A stretch of 7,462 bases of DNA from Bacteroidaceae bacterium (GTDB taxonomy: Bacteria > Bacteroidota > Bacteroidia > Bacteroidales > Bacteroidaceae), in the NCBI GenBank assembly GCA_017558165.1, contig JAFYWE010000053.1, positions 1 to 7,462 of the forward strand, written 5' to 3'. Shown here piece by piece: positions 1 to 5,573 of the stretch (its first letter is position 1; every line of letters starts with the position of its first letter). The position numbers were made by a program, and so were the translations under genes. The notes under the pieces are model-generated. The model saw nothing but the letters and a program-made list of their open reading frames with translations. It made no database searches and had not been told where the DNA came from.

Positions 1-1257
1 ATACGTATTGACCATCTCGTCAACCAACGAATACGCATTCTCAAGGAACGCTGCGATATTGCTCTCTTTCTCAAGGAACTCAATCACAGGCTTGTCCATT
101 CCCGTGAGTTTCTTGTACGGTTCGTAACGACCCGGGTTATGTATTGCACGGCAGTCAAAGACAAAACCACCACCATTGCCCGACAAGTCATCGGGTATAC
201 CGCGCTTATATGAGAAGCTCATCACATCCACAACAAGCTCGGCACTCTCTTCGCGGGCAAACATCGGCAAGCATGCGACTTTCGCTACAACCTCCTGCAG
301 ATAAGGGAACTGCGAGTACTCTGAAAGCAATTGCGACAACTGCTCCAAAGCGGCCGGAATACTCTCCACAAACGCCTTCTTACGCTCAAAAAGGCCACGG
401 TAGCCATATGTACCCAAGTTCTGCAACAGGCGGAAGATGCGGAACAGCAACAGCATACGGCCGAAATGTTCCTTATCTACAGACTTATACTCCTCAAGTG
501 CTGAGAGATAAGCCTCAACCATGGTATCCACCGCCTCCTGCGTATACCTGGCACGCGCCTGCCCCACGAACGACGCCACGTCGTAATAGATGGGACCGCG
601 ACGCCCTCCCTGGAAGTCAATAAAACAGGGAACACCATCCATGAGCATGACATTACGCGACTGGAAGTCACGGTACAGGAACGCATTGTCGTTGTCACTG
701 AGCAACAGGGATACCATACGGTCGAACTCGTCCTCAAGCAGACTCTCGTTGAACTCGACACCGACACCCTTAAGGAAGCAGTACTTGAAATAGTTCAAGT
801 CCCACATCACTGTGCGCTCATTGAACTCACTGACCGGGTAGCAGAGTGAGAAATCAAAATACTTTGGCACACGGAACTGTATGCGCGGCAACTGAGCAAT
901 CGTACGGCACAGCAAGGCAACATCCTCCTCACCGAAGCACCCCGCCTCACGCGCACCCTGCAAGGCCGCAAACAGCGACACATCACCAAGATCCTCCTGC
1001 AGATAACAACTACGGTCATCGGACACCGCCAGCACCGCAGGAGCAGCGACACCACTCTTTTTAAAGGCATCGGCCAGTGCCACGAAAGCCCGGTTCTCCT
1101 CGACCGATGTTCCCACTACCCCAATCACCGTACCGCCATCCGAGGCCAATCTGTAATATACTCTATTAGAGCCATCACCCGTGAGCCTTACAACCGACTG
1201 CGGCGCAGCACCGGCCCACTCCTTATATAATGTTCTTAAATTCTCTACCATAGACAT
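1..1257 (-). CDS. APH/AmgK-like sugar phosphotransferase fused to RapZ C-terminal domain (3' end missing)
   Basis: The visible 419 residues contain two domains. Residues ~5-330 are an aminoglycoside-phosphotransferase-fold kinase: an ATP-binding loop GDGSNR at 27-32, a catalytic loop YRDFQSRN at 195-202 (catalytic D197, metal-binding N202), the DFG-like IDFQ with D214, and YDVAS with D226. This resembles AmgK-type anomeric sugar kinases more than drug-resistance enzymes. From ~341 the protein matches the RapZ C-terminal domain: VMSFSYKRGIP at 345-355, FVFDCRAIHNP at 365-375 and LTGMDKPVIEFL at 384-395. In enterobacteria that domain binds glucosamine-6-phosphate and small RNAs, but the RapZ P-loop half is absent here. 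About 60 residues, including the usual GCTGGxHRS-like motif, should lie beyond the left edge. Start: ATG at 1257; a second in-frame ATG lies two codons later. The role is inferred: phosphorylation of a cell-wall-derived sugar, perhaps sensed by the RapZ domain. Family is confident, substrate is not. Confidence 0.88.
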   Translation of the reverse strand, partial: MSMVENLRTLYKEWAGAAPQSVVRLTGDGSNRVYYRLASDGGTVIGVVGTSVEENRAFVALADAFKKSGVAAPAVLAVSDDRSCYLQEDLGDVSLFAALQGAREAGCFGEEDVALLCRTIAQLPRIQFRVPKYFDFSLCYPVSEFNERTVMWDLNYFKYCFLKGVGVEFNESLLEDEFDRMVSLLLSDNDNAFLYRDFQSRNVMLMDGVPCFIDFQGGRRGPIYYDVASFVGQARARYTQEAVDTMVEAYLSALEEYKSVDKEHFGRMLLLFRIFRLLQNLGTYGYRGLFERKKAFVESIPAALEQLSQLLSEYSQFPYLQEVVAKVACLPMFAREESAELVVDVMSFSYKRGIPDDLSGNGGGFVFDCRAIHNPGRYEPYKKLTGMDKPVIEFLEKESNIAAFLENAYSLVDEMVNTY

Positions 1258-1284
1258 GAACAAAGTGCCTTAGAGCACATTTTG

Positions 1285-1292
1285 CGAAGATA
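1285..1292 (-). promoter_or_regulatory. Possible -7 box for the kinase-RapZ gene
   Basis: Read on the minus strand this is TATCTTCG, one mismatch from the Bacteroidota -7 consensus TAnnTTTG, 27 bases before the kinase start codon. The matching upstream box is poor (TTCTG about 18 bases away), so the call rests on position and one box only. Confidence 0.3.
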
Positions 1293-1429
1293 GTATAAGT
1301 TAGCGAGAATCAGAAGCCGTTAGTGGGTTTATTTCACATGTACCACTCGACAGCAGAGCAGCCACATCTAATTTTCACAAATTAACTAAATTTCACTATC
1401 GGTTTTATTCATTTATTGCATTTGCGCAC

Positions 1430-1437
1430 TATCTTTG
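1430..1437 (+). promoter_or_regulatory. Promoter -7 box of the small winged-helix gene
   Basis: TATCTTTG matches the Bacteroidota -7 consensus TAnnTTTG exactly. The -33 box is weak: only a T-rich run (TTTT at 1403-1406) lies near the expected distance. Transcription would start around 1444, giving a leader of about 65 bases ending in an A-rich stretch before the start codon. The rest of the 250-base divergent gap (1258-1507) shows only a short inverted repeat, AAATT-N5-AATTT at ~1379-1393, and no gene. Confidence 0.5.
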
Positions 1438-1507
1438 GAATGTGAACCTATCACTGCGTCACACAGGCGCATATAAATTACTAACAACTAACTAAAAAGA
1501 AACAATT

Positions 1508-1687
1508 ATGGAGACAAAAGAGAAAGTATTACAGACAATGAAGGAGGCCGGTGAGCCTTTGAACGCAGGTAAGATTGCCGAGCTCAGCGGTATTGACCGC
1601 AAGGAGGTTGACAAGGCCATGAAGCAGCTCAAGGACGAGGGCGCTATCGTTTCACCTGTACGTTGCAAGTGGGCGCCAGCCGAATAA
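1508..1687 (+). CDS. Small winged helix-turn-helix protein, 59 aa
   Basis: This short protein (starts METKEKVLQTMKEAGEPLNA, ends VRCKWAPAE) has the layout of a minimal winged-helix domain. Helix 1 is at residues ~2-15. A helix-turn-helix follows, with GKIAELSGI at 21-29 and the recognition helix RKEVDKAMKQLKDEG at 30-44. A short beta-wing, AIVSPVRCKWAP, is at 45-57. The fold resembles the DNA-binding part of MarR/ArsR-like regulators, but there is no ligand or dimerisation domain, so it may be a DNA-binding accessory protein rather than a classical regulator. It stands alone with its own promoter and terminator, which suggests independent, possibly strong expression. The start is the ATG after an A-rich leader with no Shine-Dalgarno sequence. 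The target DNA cannot be inferred from the window. Confidence 0.8.
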   Translation: METKEKVLQTMKEAGEPLNAGKIAELSGIDRKEVDKAMKQLKDEGAIVSPVRCKWAPAE

Positions 1688-1722
1688 GCCTTAAAAAACA
1701 CAACAACATGCCACAATAATGA

Positions 1723-1758
1723 GCGCGGCAGGCCACACGGCCTACCGCGCGTTCTTTA
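1723..1758 (+). terminator. Rho-independent-type terminator after the winged-helix gene
   Basis: GC-rich hairpin: GCGCGG-C-AGGCC (1723-1734), loop ACAC, GGCCT-A-CCGCGC (1739-1750), with a single C/A mismatch in a 12-position stem. The tail GTTCTTTA is T-rich but not a pure T run. It lies 36 bases after the stop codon. Confidence 0.75.
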
Positions 1759-1854
1759 TACCACCCGTAAAAAAGCAAGCCACAAATAAAACAGCAAGCG
1801 CATGCGGATATCAGTTATTTGCATTATCTTCATAGCGCAAAACAACAAGACAAC

Positions 1855-2568
1855 ATGCAGTACACATTCAAGGACAAGGTAGCCGTTGTGACAGGCGGTG
1901 CAAACGGTATCGGGCGATGCATTGCCGATGAGTTCCGCAAACACGGCGCGACCGTATACATAATTGACAAGGAGGAAGGTGAATACTTCGTTGGTGACAT
2001 ATCAAGCAAAGAGGTGCTTGAGGAGTTCGCCACACACATCATAACCAGGCACGACAAGGTGGATATAATCATAAACAACGCCTTGCCATTGATGAAGGGG
2101 ATTGACGAGTGCTCATACGAGGAGTTCCAATACGCCCTCAGCGTAGGCGTCACCGCCCCGTACTACCTTGTCAAGCTACTGATGCCACACCTGGCACAAG
2201 GCGCATCGATAGTGAACATATCCTCATCGCGCGACAGGATGAGCCAGCCACAGACCGAGAGTTACACGGCCGCCAAAGGTGGCATAGCGGCGCTCACCCA
2301 CGCCCTTGCCGTGAGCCTGGCAGGCAAGGCAAGGGTAAATTCAATTTCACCGGGATGGATCGACACCGCATACACCGTATATGAAGGAGCCGACGCCATA
2401 CAGCAACCAGCCGGCCGCGTGGGCAACCCGCAGGACATAGCCAACATGGTGCTGTTCCTGTGCAGCGACAAGGCCGGGTTCATCACAGGCGAGAACATCT
2501 GCATTGACGGCGGAATGACCCGCCAGATGATATACCACGGAGACATCGGCTGGAAATTGGAGTTATAA
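1855..2568 (+). CDS. Short-chain dehydrogenase/reductase (SDR), 237 aa
   Basis: Classical SDR with a Rossmann fold. The cofactor loop TGGANGIG is at residues 13-20. An acidic residue, D38, ends the second strand and suggests preference for NAD(H) over NADP(H). The NNA motif is at 74-76, active-site serines are at 123-125 and the catalytic YTAAK at 137-141. The conserved N-SISPGW stretch is at 162-168 and a C-terminal CIDGG motif is present. Length is typical (240-250). One oddity: where most classical SDRs have the tetrad Asn (pattern NLxGP), this protein reads VGVTAPY with Gly98. The substrate is unknown, and calling it 3-oxoacyl-ACP reductase would be over-annotation. The ATG at 1855 is preferred to an in-frame TTG at 1819, because the SDR fold begins right after the ATG. 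A weak -7-like box, TATCTTCA, at 1825-1832 would give a very short leader. It is convergent with crcB. Confidence 0.92.
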   Translation: MQYTFKDKVAVVTGGANGIGRCIADEFRKHGATVYIIDKEEGEYFVGDISSKEVLEEFATHIITRHDKVDIIINNALPLMKGIDECSYEEFQYALSVGVTAPYYLVKLLMPHLAQGASIVNISSSRDRMSQPQTESYTAAKGGIAALTHALAVSLAGKARVNSISPGWIDTAYTVYEGADAIQQPAGRVGNPQDIANMVLFLCSDKAGFITGENICIDGGMTRQMIYHGDIGWKLEL

Positions 2569-2603
2569 CAAATGTCGCTCGGCAAAACCGAGCGACATTT
2601 GTT
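2567..2603. terminator. Bidirectional hairpin terminator overlapping two stop codons
   Basis: A perfect 16-bp inverted repeat (AACAAATGTCGCTCGG at 2567-2582 and its complement at 2588-2603) surrounds the 5-base loop CAAAA. The A/T ends give each strand a short U-rich exit. The left arm includes the last two bases of the SDR stop codon (2566-2568), and the right arm includes the last base of the crcB stop (2605-2603). One element therefore probably terminates both the SDR transcript and the opposing uraA-nitroreductase-crcB transcript. Confidence 0.88.
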
Positions 2604-2974
2604 TATCTCACTATCAAGTATCCTACAGCGGTCAACGACAACCCAACTACAAGACTCGCCGTAATATAACCGACGAAACCGCCTATGTTACCGTTCTGTA
2701 GCATGGCTATGCTCTCATTGGCAAATGTGGAGAACGTGGTGAAGCCACCGCACAGGCCAGTGGTGAGCAACAGACACCAAGGAGTGTTTGTTGAGCCATA
2801 CTTGCCGAACAGCGCGAACAGCACTCCAATGGCGAAGCACCCCGCAAGGTTCACCGCCAACGTACCCCAAGGAAATCCCTGGGCACAAGCGTTCTTCATG
2901 AGAATTGACACAATATAGCGCAATGCACCACCCACGAAACTGCCGGCACCCACAATCAGAATAGACTTAAGCAT
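2603..2974 (-). CDS. crcB: Fluoride channel/exporter CrcB (Fluc family), 123 aa
   Basis: Small inner-membrane protein that exports fluoride as a dual-topology homodimer. Four hydrophobic segments lie at about residues 4-25, 36-56, 66-90 and 98-122. Family signatures are all present: GGALRY at 15-20, PWGTLAVNLAGCF at 35-47 with the conserved pore Asn42, and TGLCGGFTTFSTF at 72-84, which forms the helix break at the central Na+ site and supplies the pore phenylalanines F78 and F81. Length is normal for a single-gene Fluc. The ATG at 2974 is chosen; an in-frame TTG at 3007 would overlap the upstream gene and add a non-conserved tail. It is the last gene of a three-gene minus-strand operon, 25 bases after the nitroreductase stop. 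No fluoride riboswitch is apparent in front of it or of the operon, so induction by fluoride is not supported here. Confidence 0.95.
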   Translation of the reverse strand: MLKSILIVGAGSFVGGALRYIVSILMKNACAQGFPWGTLAVNLAGCFAIGVLFALFGKYGSTNTPWCLLLTTGLCGGFTTFSTFANESIAMLQNGNIGGFVGYITASLVVGLSLTAVGYLIVR

Positions 2975-2999
2975 AGCGTCAATTCGGCAAGATAAGATA

Positions 3000-3638
3000 T
3001 CAGTCAACGAACTTGATCTTGCTCAAATCCCTTGGCTTGGCATCGGGAGCCTCATCGGGATAACCCACACCAAGTACATAGCGCAGCTTGTAGCCCTCGC
3101 TGAAACCGAGCTTGTCAAGATAAGGCTTTGCCGCCTCGTTTGTAGAGAGGAACGCCGAAGGACCCACCATAACGCAGGTTCCGAGACCAAGTTCCTGGGC
3201 TGCAAGGCACATATTCTCGCCCATGAGGCCGATATTGATGAGCGTCATCCCCATTGGATCATCGGGGCAAGCCACGGCAATAATTGCTGTTGCGTTGCGG
3301 AAACCGTTCCTGAAGCCAGGCTCGTCACTCTTAACGAAGAAAGGCATACCCTCCTTCATCAGCTCGGTAACACCGTTCAGGTACTCGGCATCATCAACGA
3401 TGCGCACCTCCCACTCCTGCTTGTTCATCGCATTCGGAGCGTTGACACCACACTCCGCAATGGTCTGCAACAGTTCGCGCTCCACCGGAGTATCCTTGTA
3501 CTTGCGTATTGAACGCCTTGACATGATTGCGTCAATAACTGTAGTCTCTTTCTTCTCCATACTCTTGTCCTCTACCTGGCAGCCGGTCAATGCCATCATC
3601 ATAGCCATGGCCGCCAATGTTAATGTCTTGAATTTCAT
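3000..3638 (-). CDS. Lipoprotein-type nitroreductase (FMN-dependent), 212 aa
   Basis: Nitroreductase-family flavoprotein expected to bind FMN and use NAD(P)H. The FMN-contacting motif SRRSIRKY is at 40-47, the N-terminal active-site region APNAMNKQEWE is at ~67-77, and a later segment, LAAQELGLGTCVMVG, precedes the C-terminal GVGYPDEAP typical of the family. Unusually, the first 20 residues form a lipoprotein signal: MKFK, a hydrophobic stretch, then the lipobox LTGC with Cys20. The enzyme is therefore predicted to be lipid-anchored outside the cytoplasm. An internal Met27 would give a cytoplasmic form, but the signal is too well formed to be chance. The gene lies 21 bases after the uraA stop and 25 bases before crcB, so it is co-transcribed. 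Substrate and electron donor in that compartment are unknown. Confidence 0.88.
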   Translation of the reverse strand: MKFKTLTLAAMAMMMALTGCQVEDKSMEKKETTVIDAIMSRRSIRKYKDTPVERELLQTIAECGVNAPNAMNKQEWEVRIVDDAEYLNGVTELMKEGMPFFVKSDEPGFRNGFRNATAIIAVACPDDPMGMTLINIGLMGENMCLAAQELGLGTCVMVGPSAFLSTNEAAKPYLDKLGFSEGYKLRYVLGVGYPDEAPDAKPRDLSKIKFVD

Positions 3639-3659
3639 ATTTCGTATATTTACCTATTA

Positions 3660-4853
3660 TTATTGAGCCTTCTCCTTTGGCAGAATGAGATTGAGCAACA
3701 CGCCCACCAAAGCAGACAGACCGATACCGCCTATTGTGAAGCTACCCCATGTCAGCTCTGCGCCACCGATGCCCAGAATGAGAATGAGTGACACGATCAC
3801 GAGGTTACGTGTACTGCCCATATCTATCTTGTTCTTCACAAGGCTGTTGATACCAACAGAGGCGATGGTTCCGAAGAGCAGCAGCATTATACCGCCCAGC
3901 ACGGCCTCGGGAATGGTCTTGAGGAGCGCGCTCATCTTGCCCAACACCGAGAACAGGATACCGAAGAGACCCGCGATGCGGATTACCGAAGGATCGGTAA
4001 TCTTTGTCAGCGACACCGCACCTGTAACCTCGGAATATGTAGTCACCGGAGGACCACCTATGAACGAAGCCGCCACGCAGGCCAGACCGTCGCCCAACAT
4101 CGTGCGGTGCAGACCCGGATCCTTGACGAAATCCTTGCCCGCAACCTCGTTGATGGCATACACGTCACCAATGTGCTCGATTACCGGAGCAATGGCCACG
4201 GGAATCATGAACACGATAGCCTCCCAGCAGAGCTCAGGGCGCACGAATGCTGGCAACGCGAACCAAGGCGCATCAACGATGGGCTGGAAATCGATTACAC
4301 CGAAACAAGCCGCAACAATGTATCCTATCACAATTCCCGAGAATATCGGAATAAGACGCAACATACCCTTTGCAAACAGCGACACCACGACGGTAGTCAC
4401 CAGCGCAACTATTGCAAGAGGCCAGTTACTCTTGGCCATATCCACACCGGTACCTGCCAGCGACAGACCAATGAGCATGATTACGGGACCCACCACCACA
4501 GGAGGGAAAAGACGCGCAATGAAGCCCACGCCACGCAGACGCACAAGCAGGCTCATGAGGCCATACACCGCACCCACCGACACCAGACCGCACAGTGTAC
4601 CGGGGAGGCCGAACAGTTCGGTAGCCTTGATAATTGGGGCAATGAACGCAAAACTGCTGCCAAGGAAGATGGGCACCTTACCTTTTGTCACAGCATGGAA
4701 TATCAATGTACCCAAACCGGCTGTAAAAAGAGCCACAGAAGGATCAAGCCCCACAAGAAGCGGAACCAGCACCGTCGCTCCGAAAGCCACAAACAGGAAT
4801 TGGGCACCCACAATGGTCTTTTGTACGGGACCCAGATTGTTGTTGTTTTTCAT
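3660..4853 (-). CDS. uraA: Uracil/xanthine permease, NCS2 (NAT) family, 397 aa
   Basis: Inner-membrane nucleobase:proton symporter with many hydrophobic segments (14 expected for the fold). UraA-type signatures include QFLFVAFGATVLVP at 18-31, KGKVPIFLGSSFAFI at 57-71, EHIGD at 226-230 and KDPGLHRTM at 244-252. The substrate-site stretch TTYSEVTGAV is at 271-280, and the last half carries GKMSALLKTIPEAVLGGIM. From memory of E. coli UraA, Glu241 and Glu290 correspond to E226 and E275. The position of His245 appears to be Asp230, and the Asn after Glu290 is Val276, so specificity may differ from strict uracil transport. Length is slightly shorter than E. coli UraA (429) because the C-terminal tail is absent. 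It is the first gene of the operon with the nitroreductase and crcB. The start ATG at 4853 is supported by a promoter just upstream. Confidence 0.92.
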   Translation of the reverse strand: MKNNNNLGPVQKTIVGAQFLFVAFGATVLVPLLVGLDPSVALFTAGLGTLIFHAVTKGKVPIFLGSSFAFIAPIIKATELFGLPGTLCGLVSVGAVYGLMSLLVRLRGVGFIARLFPPVVVGPVIMLIGLSLAGTGVDMAKSNWPLAIVALVTTVVVSLFAKGMLRLIPIFSGIVIGYIVAACFGVIDFQPIVDAPWFALPAFVRPELCWEAIVFMIPVAIAPVIEHIGDVYAINEVAGKDFVKDPGLHRTMLGDGLACVAASFIGGPPVTTYSEVTGAVSLTKITDPSVIRIAGLFGILFSVLGKMSALLKTIPEAVLGGIMLLLFGTIASVGINSLVKNKIDMGSTRNLVIVSLILILGIGGAELTWGSFTIGGIGLSALVGVLLNLILPKEKAQ

Positions 4854-4881
4854 CGTATAGTCAATTTATATTGTAATTTCA

Positions 4882-4889
4882 CAAAAGTA
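4882..4889 (-). promoter_or_regulatory. Promoter -7 box of the uraA-nitroreductase-crcB operon
   Basis: Read on the minus strand this is TACTTTTG, an exact TAnnTTTG match, 28 bases before the uraA ATG. No good -33 TTTG lies at the expected 19-21 base distance; that position falls in a TG-repeat. Transcription would start near 4876. The flanking stretch up to 5002 is AT-rich and shows no gene that I can support. Confidence 0.5.
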
Positions 4890-5002
4890 TGTACAATCAT
4901 ATAAACACACACACTGTTTGACTCATTTTTTCACATCAAGCGAGGTATATTTTCATGCTTCTGTTTTATTCTATTATCAAGTTAACCACCACCCTGACTT
5001 CG

Positions 5003-5321
5003 TCAATACAGCAGGCCAAAAGCAAATAAAGGCACAATGTCGGGGGAATAGTATTCGATATCGTCGCGCACAACAATGCCGCGAGTGGCCTCTGCTAATT
5101 GTTTCTTCCCCTTTTTCTTTCCACCGACTTCGAAAGTGTATTCACCAATCTGAAAAATCGCTGATAGTAGAAGCAAGAACGCGCTCGATCACTTGAGAAG
5201 CCGAAAGGAAGAAGGTTTCACGCACATTACCAATCTCTATCTTGTCAGATGCAAGAAGATACATCAGATTGGTGTTGTTGAGGTACACCTTATCAACCTT
5301 TCCGCAAGCATTCGATAAAGT
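5003..5321 (-). pseudogene. C-terminal remnant of an AAA_14/DUF4143 ATPase, frameshifted
   Basis: Two minus-strand frames join into the C-terminus of a DUF4143-type ATPase. The first frame (5321 down to ~5157) reads CGKVDKVYLNNTNLMYLLA, then IGNVRETFFLSASQVIERVL and ends ISDF. The second frame (~5155 down to the TGA at 5003) continues QIGEYTFEVGGKKKGKKQ, then RGIVVRDDIEYYSPDIVPLF and finally AFGLLY. The break falls in a run of five A/T bases at 5153-5157, where removal of one base restores a single reading frame. An in-frame TAA lies just upstream (5324-5322), and nothing recognisable of the ATPase domain remains, so roughly the N-terminal two-thirds to three-quarters is gone. The minus-strand promoter still lies about 30 bases upstream. 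It belongs to a different subfamily from the pseudogene at 5574. Family assignment rests on remembered motifs. Confidence 0.8.
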
Positions 5322-5351
5322 TTAGATGATGTGTAACAATCGTTTGTCGCT

Positions 5352-5383
5352 TTAAAGGTACAACTTTTTCTACAGAGAACAAA
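5352..5383 (-). promoter_or_regulatory. Bacteroidota-type promoter facing the left ATPase remnant
   Basis: On the minus strand TTTG (5383-5380) is followed after 20 bases by TACCTTTA (5359-5352). This is the expected -33/-7 spacing, with one mismatch in the -7 box. It points at the ATPase remnant ending at 5003. It is probably the original promoter of that gene, left behind when the 5' coding part was lost. Confidence 0.5.
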
Positions 5384-5386
5384 CGG

Positions 5387-5408
5387 CGTGCACTTTTATT
5401 CGTGCACT
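5387..5408. repeat. Short direct repeat CGTGCACT
   Basis: CGTGCACT occurs at 5387-5394 and again at 5401-5408, 14 bases apart. Each copy contains the self-complementary GTGCAC, so the pair can also fold as a small hairpin. It sits just upstream of the minus-strand promoter boxes. It could be a tandem regulator site, but it is short enough to be chance. Confidence 0.3.
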
Positions 5409-5480
5409 CAGCACAAAGAATATGTCTATCCGCCGTAACAAGTTGTTCTAGCAATATTAGAAGTACGTTTCTCCGTATGC

Positions 5481-5511
5481 TTGCTTTTACAAAATAGTTT
5501 TTCTACTTTTG
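5481..5511 (+). promoter_or_regulatory. Bacteroidota-type promoter of the right ATPase pseudogene
   Basis: TTG at 5481-5483 and TACTTTTG at 5504-5511 are separated by 20 bases and match the -33/-7 consensus. Transcription would start around 5517, leaving a leader of nearly 60 bases that contains an inverted-repeat array. With no clear promoter closer to it, the helicase gene at 6726 may depend on this one. The stretch 5322-5573, between the two pseudogenes, holds only these regulatory elements and no gene. Confidence 0.65.
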
Positions 5512-5532
5512 CACCATACATCGCAATAAAAA

Positions 5533-5569
5533 TGTGATTTTTCTCACACTTTTCGACGACAAAGTGTGA
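5533..5569 (+). promoter_or_regulatory. Three-half-site inverted repeat in the leader of the ATPase pseudogene
   Basis: Three half-sites alternate in direction: TGTGA (5533-5537), TCACACTTT (5544-5552) and AAAGTGTGA (5561-5569). The first pair has the spacing TGTGA-N6-TCACA, the same geometry as a CRP/FNR-type operator. The second pair is a perfect 9-bp stem with an 8-base loop, ending 4 bases before the start codon. The middle arm can pair with either neighbour but not both. Because the array lies downstream of the -7 box, repression by a bound protein, or control of translation by RNA folding, are the likely uses. Confidence 0.6.
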
Positions 5570-5573
5570 TTTT

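Noticed and set aside
144..1070. Several open frames (60-160 codons) on both strands inside the kinase-RapZ gene
   Set aside because: All are shadows of the conserved minus-strand gene, whose motifs run continuously through the region.
1819..1854. Upstream TTG start for the SDR, adding 12 residues
   Set aside because: The added residues overlap a possible -7 box and precede the normal SDR start; the ATG at 1855 fits the family length.
2975..2999. Fluoride riboswitch before crcB
   Set aside because: Only 25 bases separate the genes, too short for the aptamer, and nothing matching it was seen upstream of uraA.
2975..3007. Upstream TTG start for crcB, overlapping the nitroreductase stop
   Set aside because: It adds a polar tail not found in Fluc proteins; the ATG at 2974 leads straight into the first membrane helix.
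3685..4860. Long plus-strand open frame of 391 codons opposite uraA
   Set aside because: It is antisense to a strongly conserved permease, is low in complexity (rich in P, T, R, S) and resembles no protein family. Another 265-codon frame at 4107-4904 fails for the same reasons.
4918..5196. Plus-strand frame of 92 codons beginning MTHFFTSSEV
   Set aside because: It lies opposite the ATPase remnant, whose minus-strand frames give family-like protein; this frame has no recognisable motif.
5437..5447. Small inverted repeat AACAA-G-TTGTT between the two promoters
   Set aside because: Five-base arms in AT-rich DNA are expected by chance and no second copy was seen.
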